Below are positions 32,920 through 43,775 of a stretch of DNA of 64,000 nt, piece after piece. The position numbers and the translations under genes are program-made. The notes under the pieces were generated by a model, which saw nothing but the letters and a program-made list of their open reading frames with translations, made no database searches and had not been told where the DNA came from. Position 1 is the stretch's first letter; each line of letters opens with the position of its first letter. This DNA is from Streptomyces noursei ATCC 11455 (GTDB lineage Bacteria > Actinomycetota > Actinomycetes > Streptomycetales > Streptomycetaceae): the NCBI RefSeq assembly GCF_001704275.1, contig NZ_CP011533.1:992001-1056000 (forward strand). Direction: 5' to 3'.

Positions 32920-34539
32920 ATGGGGCATGTAGAAGTCGCGCACGTGGAGTACTACCTCCCGGACGGGCGGGTGTTGCTCGACGACGCCTCCTTCCGAGTG
33001 GGAGAGGGGGCCGTCGCCGCGCTGGTCGGCGCCAACGGCGCGGGCAAGACCACGCTGTTGCGGCTGATCTCAGGGGAGTTGAAACCGCACGGCGGGTCGG
33101 TGACGGTGAGCGGGGGGCTGGGGGTGATGCCCCAGTTCGTCGGATCCGTTCGGGACGACCGGACGGTGCGCGACCTGCTCGTGGGGGTGGCGCCGGACCG
33201 GATCCGGCACGCGGCGCACGCCGTCGACGAGGCCGAGACGGCCATCATGGAGCGGGACGACGAGGCGGCGCAGATGCAGTACGCCCAGGCGCTGAGCGAC
33301 TGGGCGGAGGCGCGCGGGTACGAGGCCGAGACGGTGTGGGACATGTGCACGATGTCCGCGCTGGGGATCCCGTACGAGAAGGCACAGTGGCGGGCGGTGC
33401 GGACGCTCTCCGGCGGCGAGCAGAAGCGGTTGGTGCTGGAGGCGCTGCTCCGGGGGCCGGACGGGGTGCTGTTGCTCGACGAGCCGGACAACTACCTGGA
33501 CGTGCCGGGGAAGCAGTGGCTCGAGGAGCAGCTGCGGGAGACCCGCAAGACGGTGTTGTTCGTCTCGCACGACCGGGAGTTGCTGGCCCGGGCGGCGCAG
33601 AAGATCGTGAGCGTGGAACCCGGCCCGGCGGGCAGCGACGTGTGGGTGCACGGCGACGGCTTCGCGACGTATCACGAGGCGCGGACGGAGCGGTTCGCAC
33701 GGTTCGAGGAACTGCGGCGGCGGTGGGACGAGAAGCACGCCCAGCTGAAGCGGTTGGTGGCCGACATGCGGCAGTACGCCTCGCGCAGCGACGAGATGGC
33801 GTCGCGGTACCACGCGGCGCAGACGCGGTTGCAGAAGTTCGAGGAGATCGGACCGCCGCCGGAGCCGCCGCGTCCGCAGAAGATCACCATGCGGCTGAAG
33901 GGCGGCCGCACCGGCGTCCGGGCGGTGACCTGCCAGCGGCTGGAGCTGACCGGGCTGATGAAGCCGTTCGACCTGGAGGTCTTCTACGGCGAGCGGGTCG
34001 CCGTGCTCGGTTCCAACGGGTCGGGCAAGTCGCACTTCCTGCGGCTGCTGGCGGGTGAGGAGGTCGCGCACACCGGGCAGTGGAAGCTGGGCGCCCGGGT
34101 GGTGCCGGGGCACTTCGCGCAGACGCACGCACGGCCGGAGCTGATGCGGCGCACGCTCGTCGACATCCTCTGGACCGAGCATGCAAAGAGCCGGGGGCCG
34201 GCGATGAGCGCGCTGCGCCGCTACGAGCTCGACCAGCACGGGGACAAGCCCTTCGAGAAGCTGTCCGGTGGGCAGCAAGCCCGGTTCCAGATTCTGCTGC
34301 TGGAGATCGGCGGGGCGACCGCGCTGCTGTTGGACGAGCCCACGGACAACCTGGACCTGGAGTCGGCGGAGGCGCTGCAGAAGGGCCTGGAGGCGTACGA
34401 GGGGACGGCGCTGGTGGTCACACACGACCGCTGGTTCGCGCGGTCGTTCGACCGGTACCTGGTGTTCGGGCAGGACGGCCGGGTCCGGGAGACCGCCGAA
34501 CCGGTGTGGGACGAGCGGCGGGTGGAGCGCCGCCGATAA
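32920..34539 (+). CDS. ABC-F family ATPase
   Basis: 539 residues with two ATP-binding cassettes and no membrane segments. First cassette: Walker A GANGAGKT, signature LSGGEQKR, Walker B VLLLDEPDNYLD, H-loop SHDRE. Second cassette: GSNGSGKS, LSGGQQAR, LLLDEPTDNLDLES, THDRW. The interdomain linker includes a basic coiled region (RFEELRRRWDEKHAQLKRLVADM). ABC-F proteins act on the ribosome as translation factors or antibiotic protection proteins. ATG 32920 is chosen for the family start (HVEVAHVEYYLPDG). The leader is unusually AT-rich for this genome, which might hold an attenuator. Resistance to a particular drug cannot be inferred. Confidence 0.92.
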   Translation: MGHVEVAHVEYYLPDGRVLLDDASFRVGEGAVAALVGANGAGKTTLLRLISGELKPHGGSVTVSGGLGVMPQFVGSVRDDRTVRDLLVGVAPDRIRHAAHAVDEAETAIMERDDEAAQMQYAQALSDWAEARGYEAETVWDMCTMSALGIPYEKAQWRAVRTLSGGEQKRLVLEALLRGPDGVLLLDEPDNYLDVPGKQWLEEQLRETRKTVLFVSHDRELLARAAQKIVSVEPGPAGSDVWVHGDGFATYHEARTERFARFEELRRRWDEKHAQLKRLVADMRQYASRSDEMASRYHAAQTRLQKFEEIGPPPEPPRPQKITMRLKGGRTGVRAVTCQRLELTGLMKPFDLEVFYGERVAVLGSNGSGKSHFLRLLAGEEVAHTGQWKLGARVVPGHFAQTHARPELMRRTLVDILWTEHAKSRGPAMSALRRYELDQHGDKPFEKLSGGQQARFQILLLEIGGATALLLDEPTDNLDLESAEALQKGLEAYEGTALVVTHDRWFARSFDRYLVFGQDGRVRETAEPVWDERRVERRR

Positions 34540-35020
34540 CCCCAGGCGGCACGGCAGTCGAGGTCCGCCCCACCCGTGGGGCGGCCTTCTCGGCCGTGTT
34601 CGGACCGGTTTCCGCTGCGCCGTTCGGGCTGCCGGGGCCCGGGCGGATGGGGGCACGGGCCGGCCCGGCGCGCGCCGGGGGCGGCCGTCGCCGCGGGGCC
34701 CCGCCTCAGGACTGCGCACGCGTCCCCATGCCACCAGTGGTGCGGGCGGGGCGCTGTGCGAGCGCGCTACTGCACGGAATCAATGCCTGTCAAGATGGTC
34801 AATTCCGGTACACAGGAGTGCCGTTGACCCTCGCCTTGACGCGGTGGTTCACTTCCCGCGTCATCCCCCGTCACCCGCAGCACGCCGCGCACCCCGGCAG
34901 GGACCAGCGCATCCCCGGGTTCGTCGAACGCCGTGGGCATCGCCCTGGCCCCGGGGGGAGCATTGGTCACGCACGTCCTGCACCAGGCTGCCGCCCGTCG
35001 AGGAATGAGGCCGTCGGAGC
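34540..35020. other. Intergenic region between ABC-F and GT2 genes
   Basis: 481 bp. Apart from the terminator at its left end, no supported gene is visible. A GTG-initiated open frame from 34819 with AGGAG upstream (about 68 codons) has an Arg/His/Pro-rich translation that does not look like a real protein. The middle part (34790-34830) is AT-richer and may hold the GT2 promoter. Confidence 0.45.
34565..34584 (+). terminator. Terminator hairpin after the ABC-F gene
   Basis: Arm CCGCCCCA and its reverse complement pair around a short CCCG loop, 25 bp after the stop codon; a second weaker stem CGGCC/GGCCG follows at 34582-34596. Confidence 0.65.
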
Positions 35021-35923
35021 ATGAGGATCAGTGTCGTCATCCCCGCCTACCGAGCCCGGGACGCGCTGGAGCTGTGCCTGCTGTCCCTGGCCCGTCAGTC
35101 GCTCGACGCGGAGCACTCGGCCGAGGTGATCGTGGTCGACGACGGCTCGGCCGACGGCACGGACCGGATGGTCGCCGCGCTCCCCTCCGGCCTGGACCTC
35201 CGCTATGTGTACGTACCGCGCTCCCCCACGTCCGGCCGCGCCCGGGCCCGCAACCTCGGGCTGGCGCAGACGACCGGCGATCTCGTCGTGCTGCTCGACG
35301 CGGACCAGGTGGTGGCGCCGACCTTCCTCGCCGAGCATGCCCGGGCCCACGCCGGGGACGACGCGGCGGTGGTCGTCGGCCGCAGGTTCCAGTTGGGGGA
35401 CGGGCCGGTGGATCGGGAGCGGCTGCGCTACGAGTTCAGCTTCGAGGCGCTGCCGCCGGTGGTGCGGGGCGACGAACGGGAGCCGGTGCTGGAGGCGTTC
35501 GGCTGCGAGCTCGCCGACCTGGAGACCGCCTGGCACTACCTGTGGGCGTGCAACGCCTCGGTCCGGCGGCGCCACCTGGTGGCCGCCGGCGGGTTCGACG
35601 AGGCGTTCGTCGGCTGGGGGTTGGAGGACGCCGAGCTGGGCTACCGGCTCACCCGGCGCGGCCTGCGGCTGCGGTACGCCCCCGAGGCGGGGGTCTACCA
35701 CCTGTACGGGGAGCCGGTCGCCACCGCGCGGCACCGCGAGTGGCGGCGCAACCTCGCCTACTTCGCCGGCAAGCACGACGACCTGGTGGTCGTGTTGCAG
35801 CGGGCGTTCGAGCCGGCCATCGCCGCGGCCGGCCCGGGCCCGGGCCGGCACGAGTGCGCGCTCCGGTTCGAACTCGCCGCCCGGGTGCTCGCCGGTCGTC
35901 ACCGGCCCGCTCCGGCGGCCTGA
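35021..35923 (+). CDS. Family 2 glycosyltransferase
   Basis: 300 residues, GT-A fold. Motifs include ISVVIPAYRARDALELCLLSLARQS, VIVVDDGSADGTD, the metal-binding DxD in VVLLDADQVV, and the later GWGLEDAELGYRLTRRGLRLRY, typical of the C-terminal galactosyltransferase-like region. It would transfer a sugar from a nucleotide-activated donor; acceptor unknown. ATG 35021 fits the family start, while the frame extends upstream. No other cell-wall or polysaccharide genes adjoin, and the following gene is thiI. Confidence 0.92.
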   Translation: MRISVVIPAYRARDALELCLLSLARQSLDAEHSAEVIVVDDGSADGTDRMVAALPSGLDLRYVYVPRSPTSGRARARNLGLAQTTGDLVVLLDADQVVAPTFLAEHARAHAGDDAAVVVGRRFQLGDGPVDRERLRYEFSFEALPPVVRGDEREPVLEAFGCELADLETAWHYLWACNASVRRRHLVAAGGFDEAFVGWGLEDAELGYRLTRRGLRLRYAPEAGVYHLYGEPVATARHREWRRNLAYFAGKHDDLVVVLQRAFEPAIAAAGPGPGRHECALRFELAARVLAGRHRPAPAA

Positions 35924-36116
35924 GCGGGCGCGTCCGGGAGGCCGGGGCCGCGGCCCGGTCGGTCGCACGATGCGGGTCGCGCGGCCCGTGGGGCAGGGCC
36001 GGCCCGCGTGTCTACTCTGGAGTTGCGGCAGGTCCGCCCCGTCCGCCGGCCGGGCACCGGAGGGGAAGCCGGTGGTCCGCGCCCTCCGGCCGCACGACGA
36101 CGCGCGAAGGAGAGTC

Positions 36117-38256
<2,140 letters not shown>

Positions 38257-38289
38257 GCCCGCTCTCCTGTCCCACCCCTCATACGCAGC

Positions 38290-38324
38290 CGAACGGCTGC
38301 CTAAAAACGATAGGCAACCGTTCG
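38290..38324. promoter_or_regulatory. Operator-like inverted repeat upstream of the ArsR-SRPBCC gene
   Basis: Arms CGAACGGCTGCCTA and TAGGCAACCGTTCG pair at 13 of 14 positions around the spacer AAAACGA. It lies 34 bp upstream of the ATG, the expected position for ArsR autorepression. Confidence 0.7.
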
Positions 38325-38486
38325 ACTGCATGTCAATCGCGGGGACGCAGGGGCACCCGAGGGAAGCCGAGGGGGCGGAGTGAACAGTTCCGTGGCGCGT
38401 GCGGGGAGAGTGGTCGGCCGGGCCCGCAGCCCGGCCTCAACAGCCGGGCGGGGTTGTCGAGTTGAGAGGCCGGGCGCCGGTGCGGG

Positions 38487-38969
38487 TCAGTCCGTGATCG
38501 CGATGTGCCGTGGTGTCGCGGCCTCCGCCTTGGGGATGGTCACCGTCAGCACCCCGTCCGTCAGGTTCGCGGTGACCTCGTCGGACTTGATGTCGACCGG
38601 CAGCGCCGACCGGTACTCGAAGCGGCCGGTGCGGCGGGTGGTGCGGCGCAGCACACCCTCGTCGCCGCACTCCTTGTGCTCACCGGTGATGCGCAGTTCC
38701 CGGTTGCCGATCTCGACGTCGATGGCGTCGCGTTGCACACCGGGCAGTTCGGCCTCGACGACATAGGCGTCGTCGGTCTCGTGCAGGTCCGCCAACGGCA
38801 CCCACTGGGTCCGTCCGGCGAGCGCGGAGACGCCGCCGGCGGACTCCAGCAGGCGGCTCATCCGCTCGTAGAGGTCGTCGAATTCCGAGGCGATCGGCTC
38901 GCTCCAGTTCAACGGCGGCAGAATCTGCTCCAGAAAGCCGCCGGTCCGGTGTCGCACGGGCATGTTCAT
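38487..38969 (-). CDS. Hsp20/alpha-crystallin family small heat-shock protein
   Basis: 160 residues. The alpha-crystallin domain spans about 60-150: WVPLADLHETDDAYVVEAELPGVQRDAIDVEIGNRELRITGEH, FEYRSALPVDIKSDEVTANLTDGVLTVTIPK. It acts as an ATP-independent holdase. ATG 38969 (MNMPVRHRTG) is chosen over the GTG at 38978 because GGAGG is 8 nt upstream and the paralogue at 39730-40200 begins MNLPIRHRSG. It is one of two Hsp20 genes in the same direction, separated by DUF1918 and a small basic protein gene. Confidence 0.93.
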   Translation of the reverse strand: MNMPVRHRTGGFLEQILPPLNWSEPIASEFDDLYERMSRLLESAGGVSALAGRTQWVPLADLHETDDAYVVEAELPGVQRDAIDVEIGNRELRITGEHKECGDEGVLRRTTRRTGRFEYRSALPVDIKSDEVTANLTDGVLTVTIPKAEAATPRHIAITD

Positions 38970-39083
38970 CGCGGTCACCTCCGCGAAACGACGGGTGTTC
39001 GCCCTGTGTCCGGCTGATGCGTGCCTGGTTCCATGCTGCGCGTCCCGGTCGGGGCCGGCGACCTCGGCGGTCGGGCCGCGGGG

Positions 39084-39356
39084 TCAGCCGAAGAGGCCGG
39101 GCACCCGGATCGTCCGGACCGGTCGCTTCTGCTTCGGCTCCTGGCGCGGCGGAAGCCGGCCGCCGGGGGTCTCGTCGGCCCGCGGGGGATCGACGGCGGG
39201 GCCCTGCGGCCTCCCGGTGCGGCCGGGCTTCCCGGGCCCGCTCGGTTTCCCGGTACGGCCCGGCTGGTCGACGCGGCCCGGCTTGCCGATGCGGTCGGGC
39301 TGTCCGTTCTTGGCGGGCATCGCGTGGTGTCGGCGCGCCGCCGCTTTGCGTCCCAT
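39084..39356 (-). CDS. Small basic Pro/Gly/Arg-rich protein
   Basis: 90 residues, very basic, with PGRxGKP-like repeats (KPGRVDQPGRTGKPSGPGKPGRTGRPQGP) and a C terminus RPVRTIRVPGLFG. It starts 5 bp after the DUF1918 stop and is probably co-transcribed. I do not recognise a family. The low-complexity composition leaves real doubt, but the close spacing and sense orientation support a gene; nucleic-acid binding would fit its charge. Confidence 0.42.
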   Translation of the reverse strand: MGRKAAARRHHAMPAKNGQPDRIGKPGRVDQPGRTGKPSGPGKPGRTGRPQGPAVDPPRADETPGGRLPPRQEPKQKRPVRTIRVPGLFG

Positions 39357-39361
39357 GGGGA

Positions 39362-39589
39362 CTACACCGTGTGCCGGGGCGCGTCGGTCCGCGCCGGGGC
39401 CACGCCGGCGGGGGTCTCGGTGACGCATCCCGGGCCGGGGTAGAACTCGGTCTCGTGGCCGTCCTCGTACCGCACCCGGTACGGGGGTTCGCCGTTGGCC
39501 CCGAGCACCTCGACCACCGTGGCCCGGTGCTCCGGGCTGCCCACCGCGCGCCCGGTGAAGCGCAGTACGTCTCCCTTGTGCGCCTGCAT
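39362..39589 (-). CDS. DUF1918 domain protein
   Basis: 75 residues matching the small DUF1918 family: MQAHKGDVLRFTGRAVGSPEHRATVVEVLGANGEPPYRVRYEDGHETEFYPGPGC. The fold is a small beta barrel; function is unknown, but genes of this family recur beside universal stress and Hsp20 genes in actinobacteria. GGTGAGCGGCG precedes the ATG. It lies between the two Hsp20 genes on the same strand. Confidence 0.9.
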   Translation of the reverse strand: MQAHKGDVLRFTGRAVGSPEHRATVVEVLGANGEPPYRVRYEDGHETEFYPGPGCVTETPAGVAPARTDAPRHTV

Positions 39590-39729
39590 CGCCGCTCACC
39601 CTTTCCCTGCACTGCCGTGACTCTGCGCGCTCGCCCTGCCGGGGCGCGCGCCGCGCCTGCTTCCAGTGTGCGTACGCGGCCGGGGACCGCACGAGGGGCG
39701 GTGGCAAGGCCCGGCGGCGCCCCGGCGGT

Positions 39730-40200
39730 TCAGCCCTGGATCTCGATGTGGCGCGGCGTGGCGGGCTGGGCCTTCGGGATCGTCACCGTGAGGACACCGT
39801 CCGAGAGCGAAGCGGTCACCTCGTCGGACTTCACGTCCACCGGCAGCAGCGCCCGGTACTCGAACGTCCCGGTGGGGCGGCCGCGGCGGCGCACCGCGCC
39901 TTCCCGCTCGCACGCCGTGAGCTCCCCGGAGATGCTCACCTCGTGCTCGCCGACCTCGACGTCGATGTCCTCGCGTTTGATTCCGGGCAGTTCGCACTCG
40001 ACCAGGTACGCCTCGTCGGTCTCGTGCAGGTCGGCGGGCGGGGCGAAGGCCGTCGGCTCGGTCAGGGACGGGGCGAACGAGGCGGACTCCAGGAAGTGGT
40101 TCATCCGGTCGAACAGCTCCTGGAACTCGGCCATCGGCTGGGGCCAGCCCCGCCCGCGCTCCCGCAGGTCGCCGGACCGGTGGCGGATGGGCAGATTCAT
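39730..40200 (-). CDS. Hsp20/alpha-crystallin family small heat-shock protein, second copy
   Basis: 156 residues, paralogue of the protein at 38487-38969. Alpha-crystallin domain: PADLHETDEAYLVECELPGIKREDIDVEVGEHEVSISGEL, FEYRALLPVDVKSDEVTASLSDGVLTVTIPKAQPATPRHIEIQG. ATG 40200 follows GGGAGGTGACCC. A 17-bp near-perfect palindrome lies 25-41 nt upstream in the likely 5' region. The pair appears to have arisen by duplication with DUF1918 and the basic protein between them. Confidence 0.93.
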   Translation of the reverse strand: MNLPIRHRSGDLRERGRGWPQPMAEFQELFDRMNHFLESASFAPSLTEPTAFAPPADLHETDEAYLVECELPGIKREDIDVEVGEHEVSISGELTACEREGAVRRRGRPTGTFEYRALLPVDVKSDEVTASLSDGVLTVTIPKAQPATPRHIEIQG

Positions 40201-40224
40201 CGCGGGTCACCTCCCCGTACGGGC

Positions 40225-40241
40225 AGCAGAACGGTTCTGCT
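40225..40241. promoter_or_regulatory. Palindrome upstream of the second Hsp20 gene
   Basis: Arms AGCAGAAC and GTTCTGCT around one G. It lies 25 bp before the start codon and may be a heat-shock repressor operator; no match to the HspR (HAIR) or CIRCE elements. Confidence 0.55.
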
Positions 40242-40322
40242 CCCTCCATGCTGGCCACCCAGGGCACGGCGGCGCGAGTCGGACGGCCCCCGACCTGCTG
40301 ACGGAGCGTCAGGGAACGGTGG

Positions 40323-41813
40323 TCAATCGCCGTGGTAGAGCCGGTCGGTGCCGATCAGCAGGACCTCGCCCTTGGCCTCCGCGGCGCGCAGCTCGGGACC
40401 GAAGCCGACGCCGCTGTAGCAGGCCGGCACGACCTGGCCGATGTCCTCGCCGGACGCGGTGAGCAGGGCGAGGATCCGGCGCAGCCGGGCCAGGTGCGGG
40501 GCGTCCATGATCTCGTTCCAGCGGGCCAGCCCGACCGACAGCAGCACCCCCGGACGCCCGTCGGCCATGCCGCGGACCACCACCTCGGCGTCGAGGCGGG
40601 TGCCCTCCTCCGGGTCGGGGACGGTGCCGCGGACCGCCGTGGTCGGCTCGCCCCCGAAGGTGTCCCAGACGGCGTACTGGGTGGCCCAGTCCCGGCACAG
40701 CTGGGCGAAGTGCGGTGCGGCGACCGTGGCGTCGAAGACCGGGCGGATCCGGCGCCAGACGGCGGGCGCCTCCTCCTGCTCCAGTGCGGCCCGGTGCGGC
40801 CAGGCGACGGCGTGCTCGAAGGCCAGCAGCGGCTCGGCGATGCGGTAGCGGGTCAGCCTCGGTCGGAACGCGTCGGGTTCGCCGTACAGCAGCCCGTGTT
40901 TGTGCATCACGGCCAGGACGTGCGAGACGTCGTGCAGCGAGGCCCCCAGGCGGTCGGCGATCCCACCGGGGGTGGAACGGCCGCCGGCGATCGCGACCAG
41001 CACGGAGTGGCACAGGGCGCGGTCGGCGTAGTCGCCCTCCTGCTCCAGCAGGTGGCGGGCCTCCCAGAACAGCGGCACCCGCGGGTTGAGGACGGTCCGG
41101 CACACCCAGGCGTCGAAGTCGTCCGGTCCGGCCGGCGCGTCGTCGCAGACCAGGTCGCCCCGGTAGGCGGGGGTGCCGCCGACGACGGCGTGCACCTGCA
41201 CCGCGAGCCGGGGTGCCCGGATGCCCCAGAAGCGGGCGGCCTTGCGGAAGCCGAACGGCCGCATCGCGAGTTCCAGGGAGGCCAGGCCGTGCAGCGACGA
41301 CGGGCCGGCGAAGAGCCGGTGGATGACGGCGGGGCTGGCGCCGCTGAGGATCAGCCGGGTGCGGTTGTGCGGGCGCTCCTGGTGCACCCGGGCGAAGGCG
41401 GCGTGCAGGACCGAGGGGAGCGCGGGACTGTGCCCGACGAGCTCGGGGAAGTCGTCGATGATCACCGGTGCCGGTCGCTCGTCGCCCAGCACGAGCAGTG
41501 CTTGTGCGGCCTCGTCCCAGCCGTGCCAGTGCGGCACCGACTCCGCGCCGGTGTGGGCGGCGAGCCGTTCGGCGAAGCGCCGCAGGGACTCCGCCTCGGC
41601 CGCCGCCTGCCCGTCGAAGTAGAAGCCGCCGGTGGCCCGGCTCACCGCTTCCAGGAGGAACGTCTTGCCCTGGCGGCGCTGCCCGGAGACCAGCGCGAGG
41701 GTGGGGCCGGGACGGGGGTCCTGGGCGAACGCCACGAGGTCGGTCCACTCGTCGGCGCGGTCGAAGATCCGGTCGGGCCGGGCCGGAAGGGCAGTGGCAT
41801 CCGATGGCGACAC
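40323..41813 (-). CDS. AAA+ family ATPase (archaeal-ATPase type)
   Basis: 496 residues. The N-terminal ATPase domain has Walker A VSGQRRQGKTFLLEAV at about residues 45-60 and Walker B-like APVIIDDFPELVG; RLILSGASPAV is sensor-like. A winged-helix region (about 255-320: GGIADRLGASLHDVSHVLAVMHKHGLLYG) and a DUF234/PD-(D/E)XK-like C terminus (LDAEVVVRGMADGRPGVLLSVGLARW) follow. These proteins are of unknown role, possibly DNA- or stress-linked. It is co-directional with the Hsp20, CBS and USP genes around it, and no ribosome binding site better than that at 41813 is seen. Confidence 0.82.
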   Translation of the reverse strand: MSPSDATALPARPDRIFDRADEWTDLVAFAQDPRPGPTLALVSGQRRQGKTFLLEAVSRATGGFYFDGQAAAEAESLRRFAERLAAHTGAESVPHWHGWDEAAQALLVLGDERPAPVIIDDFPELVGHSPALPSVLHAAFARVHQERPHNRTRLILSGASPAVIHRLFAGPSSLHGLASLELAMRPFGFRKAARFWGIRAPRLAVQVHAVVGGTPAYRGDLVCDDAPAGPDDFDAWVCRTVLNPRVPLFWEARHLLEQEGDYADRALCHSVLVAIAGGRSTPGGIADRLGASLHDVSHVLAVMHKHGLLYGEPDAFRPRLTRYRIAEPLLAFEHAVAWPHRAALEQEEAPAVWRRIRPVFDATVAAPHFAQLCRDWATQYAVWDTFGGEPTTAVRGTVPDPEEGTRLDAEVVVRGMADGRPGVLLSVGLARWNEIMDAPHLARLRRILALLTASGEDIGQVVPACYSGVGFGPELRAAEAKGEVLLIGTDRLYHGD

Positions 41814-41959
41814 GGGCCGCTCCCCTCGTTCACGGCCGCCGGCGGCGACCGGCGGCCGACCTCACTTTCCGTACGAGTCGCTGTGTGTCAAGTACACCTC
41901 CGGCATCCGGAGGCCGCCCGGTCCGGTGGGCCGTCCGGGGCACCGGACCGGCGCGCCCG

Positions 41960-42619
41960 TCACCATGGTTCGGGCGCGGGCCGGCCGGGGTGGGCGGCGC
42001 CGTCCGGCGCGCTGCCGTCCCGGGCCGCGTCGTCCCGCTCGAAGGTGAGCCGGTCGATCACCTCGATCACCCCGTCCACGCTCTCGCAGAGCCGGACCGC
42101 TATCGGGATCAGGCTCTTGCGGTCCAGCGTGCCGGTGAGCGTCACGGTGCCGTCGGCGACGGCGACGGTCACCGCGGACGGTGCGACGCCGAGGGTGCGG
42201 GTCAGCACCTCTTCCAGGATCTCCTCCTGGATCGCCCGGTCGCGCCGCAGGAACAGCTGGACGAGGTCGCTGCGGCTGATCACCCCGATCAGCCGGCCAC
42301 CGTCGTCGATCACGGGCAGCCGCTTGACCTTGCGCTGTTCCATCGTGCGGGCCGCCTCGACCACGCTCCACTCCGGCCGTGCCACCACGGCCGGACTGGT
42401 CATGATCGCCTCGGCGTTGGCCGCCCCGGCCTTGGAGAGCTGCCGGCGCAGCAGATCGGCTTCGGACACCACCCCCACCGGCCGACCGTCGTCGTCGACG
42501 ACCGGCACGGCGGTGATGTCGTACTCGTCGAGCAACCGCGCGATCTCCCGGAACAGGGTGCCCCGCTGGACGGTGACGGCGTTGGGGGTCATCAGGTCGG
42601 CCACTCTGCGGTGCCTCAT
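41960..42619 (-). CDS. CBS-domain pair with C-terminal BON domain
   Basis: 219 residues. Two CBS domains (about 1-60 and 70-130: VADLMTPNAVTVQRGTLFREIARLLDEYDITAVPVVDDDGRPVGVVSEADLL; AIMTSPAVVARPEWSVVEAARTMEQRKVKRLPVIDDGGRLIGVISRSDLV) precede a BON domain (about 140-195: LGVAPSAVTVAVADGTVTLTGTLDRKSL). CBS pairs bind adenosine nucleotides and BON domains contact membranes or lipids. Common near universal stress proteins in actinobacterial dormancy regions. ATG 42619 is the family start. Confidence 0.93.
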   Translation of the reverse strand: MRHRRVADLMTPNAVTVQRGTLFREIARLLDEYDITAVPVVDDDGRPVGVVSEADLLRRQLSKAGAANAEAIMTSPAVVARPEWSVVEAARTMEQRKVKRLPVIDDGGRLIGVISRSDLVQLFLRRDRAIQEEILEEVLTRTLGVAPSAVTVAVADGTVTLTGTLDRKSLIPIAVRLCESVDGVIEVIDRLTFERDDAARDGSAPDGAAHPGRPAPEPW

Positions 42620-42657
42620 GGTGGGCCACTACCTCCGGATGTGCGTCGTTCTGTCGG

Positions 42658-42679
42658 CTCCGGCCGGTTTCGGCCGGAG
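42658..42679 (-). terminator. Hairpin between universal stress and CBS-BON genes
   Basis: Perfect 9-bp stem CTCCGGCCG/CGGCCGGAG with loop GTTT, between the stop of the upstream USP gene and the CBS start. Likely a terminator or processing site. Confidence 0.6.
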
Positions 42680-42773
42680 TCCTGCCTTCATGATCCCGCG
42701 CCGCGCTCCCGAACGGCGTACGGGGCCCACGGCGGACCGCGACGCGACGGCACGGAGATCCGTCAGAAGCGCC

Positions 42774-43658
42774 CTAGTCCTGCGGAACGACCGCGACGGG
42801 GCAGGTCACATGGTGGACGGCGGCATGCACCACCGGGCCGATGCGGGGTGCCGGCACCCGGTGGTGGTGCCGGCGGCCGACGACCAGGAGCCCGGCCCCC
42901 GGCGCCGTCTCGACGAGGGCCCGGGCCGGGCTGTCGGGCAGCACGGTCCGCTGCACCGGTACGTCGGGGAACCGTGCGCACCACGGGTCCAGCGCCTCGG
43001 CCAGCTCGCGCTCCGCCTCCGCGGTCACCTCGTGCGCCGCGTCCGGGTCCACGCCCCACGGGCTGTAGACCGTCACCGGGAACGGGCGGCCGTGCACCAC
43101 CTGGAGCAGCGCCCCGCGGCTGGCCGCCGCGTCGAAGGCGAAGGCCAGCAGCCGCTCGGCGGGCCCACCGAGGCCGAGCCCGGCCACGACCCGCGGCCCG
43201 GTGGCCGCCGGCGGCCGGGCACGCTCCTGCGGCTCCCCGTCGTCGGCCCGCACCAGGACGACCGGGCCCTCGGCCCGGGCCACCACGCTCAGACTGACGT
43301 CGCCGAGGACGAAGCTCCGCCACGTCGAGAGCGCCCGCGACCCCAGGACCAGCAGCCGGGACTCGGCAGCGGCCCGCAGCAGCACCGGCTCCGGCTCGTC
43401 GCCCACCAGGTCCTCGATGATCCGCAGATCCGGATAGCGGGCCCGCACCGCGGCCGTGGCGTCGCGGACGACCTGGCGGGCGTAGACGTTCTGGTCCCGC
43501 TCGGGGGCGGTGTCCGGGGCCTGGGCCGCCAGCAGGATCCAGGCGTGCAGCAGCCGCAGCACGGCGCCGCGCCGGTGCGCCTCGTCGGCGGCCCAGCGAG
43601 CCGCCGCCAGCGCCTCCGCCGAGCCGTCGAGCCCGACGGTGATGATCTCCGGCTCCAT
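42774..43658 (-). CDS. Universal stress protein, tandem UspA domains
   Basis: 294 residues with two UspA folds. Domain 1 (about 1-145): ITVGLDGSAEALAAARWAADEAHRRGAVLRLLHAW, nucleotide-binding end LVLGSRALSTWRSFVLGDVSLSVVARAEGPVVLVR. Domain 2 (about 155-294): VVAGLGLGGPAERLLAFAFDAAASRGALLQVVHG, LLVVGRRHHHRVPAPRIGPVVHAAVHHVTCPVAVVP. Such proteins bind ATP and act in hypoxia and dormancy responses. ATG 43658 is the family start. A DosR-like motif lies about 103 bp upstream. Confidence 0.95.
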   Translation of the reverse strand: MEPEIITVGLDGSAEALAAARWAADEAHRRGAVLRLLHAWILLAAQAPDTAPERDQNVYARQVVRDATAAVRARYPDLRIIEDLVGDEPEPVLLRAAAESRLLVLGSRALSTWRSFVLGDVSLSVVARAEGPVVLVRADDGEPQERARPPAATGPRVVAGLGLGGPAERLLAFAFDAAASRGALLQVVHGRPFPVTVYSPWGVDPDAAHEVTAEAERELAEALDPWCARFPDVPVQRTVLPDSPARALVETAPGAGLLVVGRRHHHRVPAPRIGPVVHAAVHHVTCPVAVVPQD

Positions 43659-43761
43659 GGCTGTTCCTCACACGGGTGCGGTGGGCGGAGCGCTCGCCCC
43701 GCGCTATCGAGCCTGCGCGTCCCGGCCGCGCACGGCCAGTGGACCGATGGGCACCGCGCCG

Positions 43762-43775
43762 GGGCCGAACGGCCC
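43762..43775. promoter_or_regulatory. DosR/DevR-like box upstream of the universal stress gene
   Basis: GGGCCGAACGGCCC fits GGGnCnnnnGnCCC, the motif bound by DosR/OsdR-type regulators that control hypoxia and dormancy genes such as USP, CBS and Hsp20. Palindromic except for the central AA. Confidence 0.45.

Noticed and set aside
34767..34970. Small minus-strand open frame in the gap before the GT2 gene
   Set aside because: No ribosome binding site or family signal; translation resembles random GC-rich sequence.
34819..35024. GTG-initiated frame with AGGAG in the same gap
   Set aside because: Arg/His/Pro-rich translation overlapping the GT2 start; not convincing as a protein.
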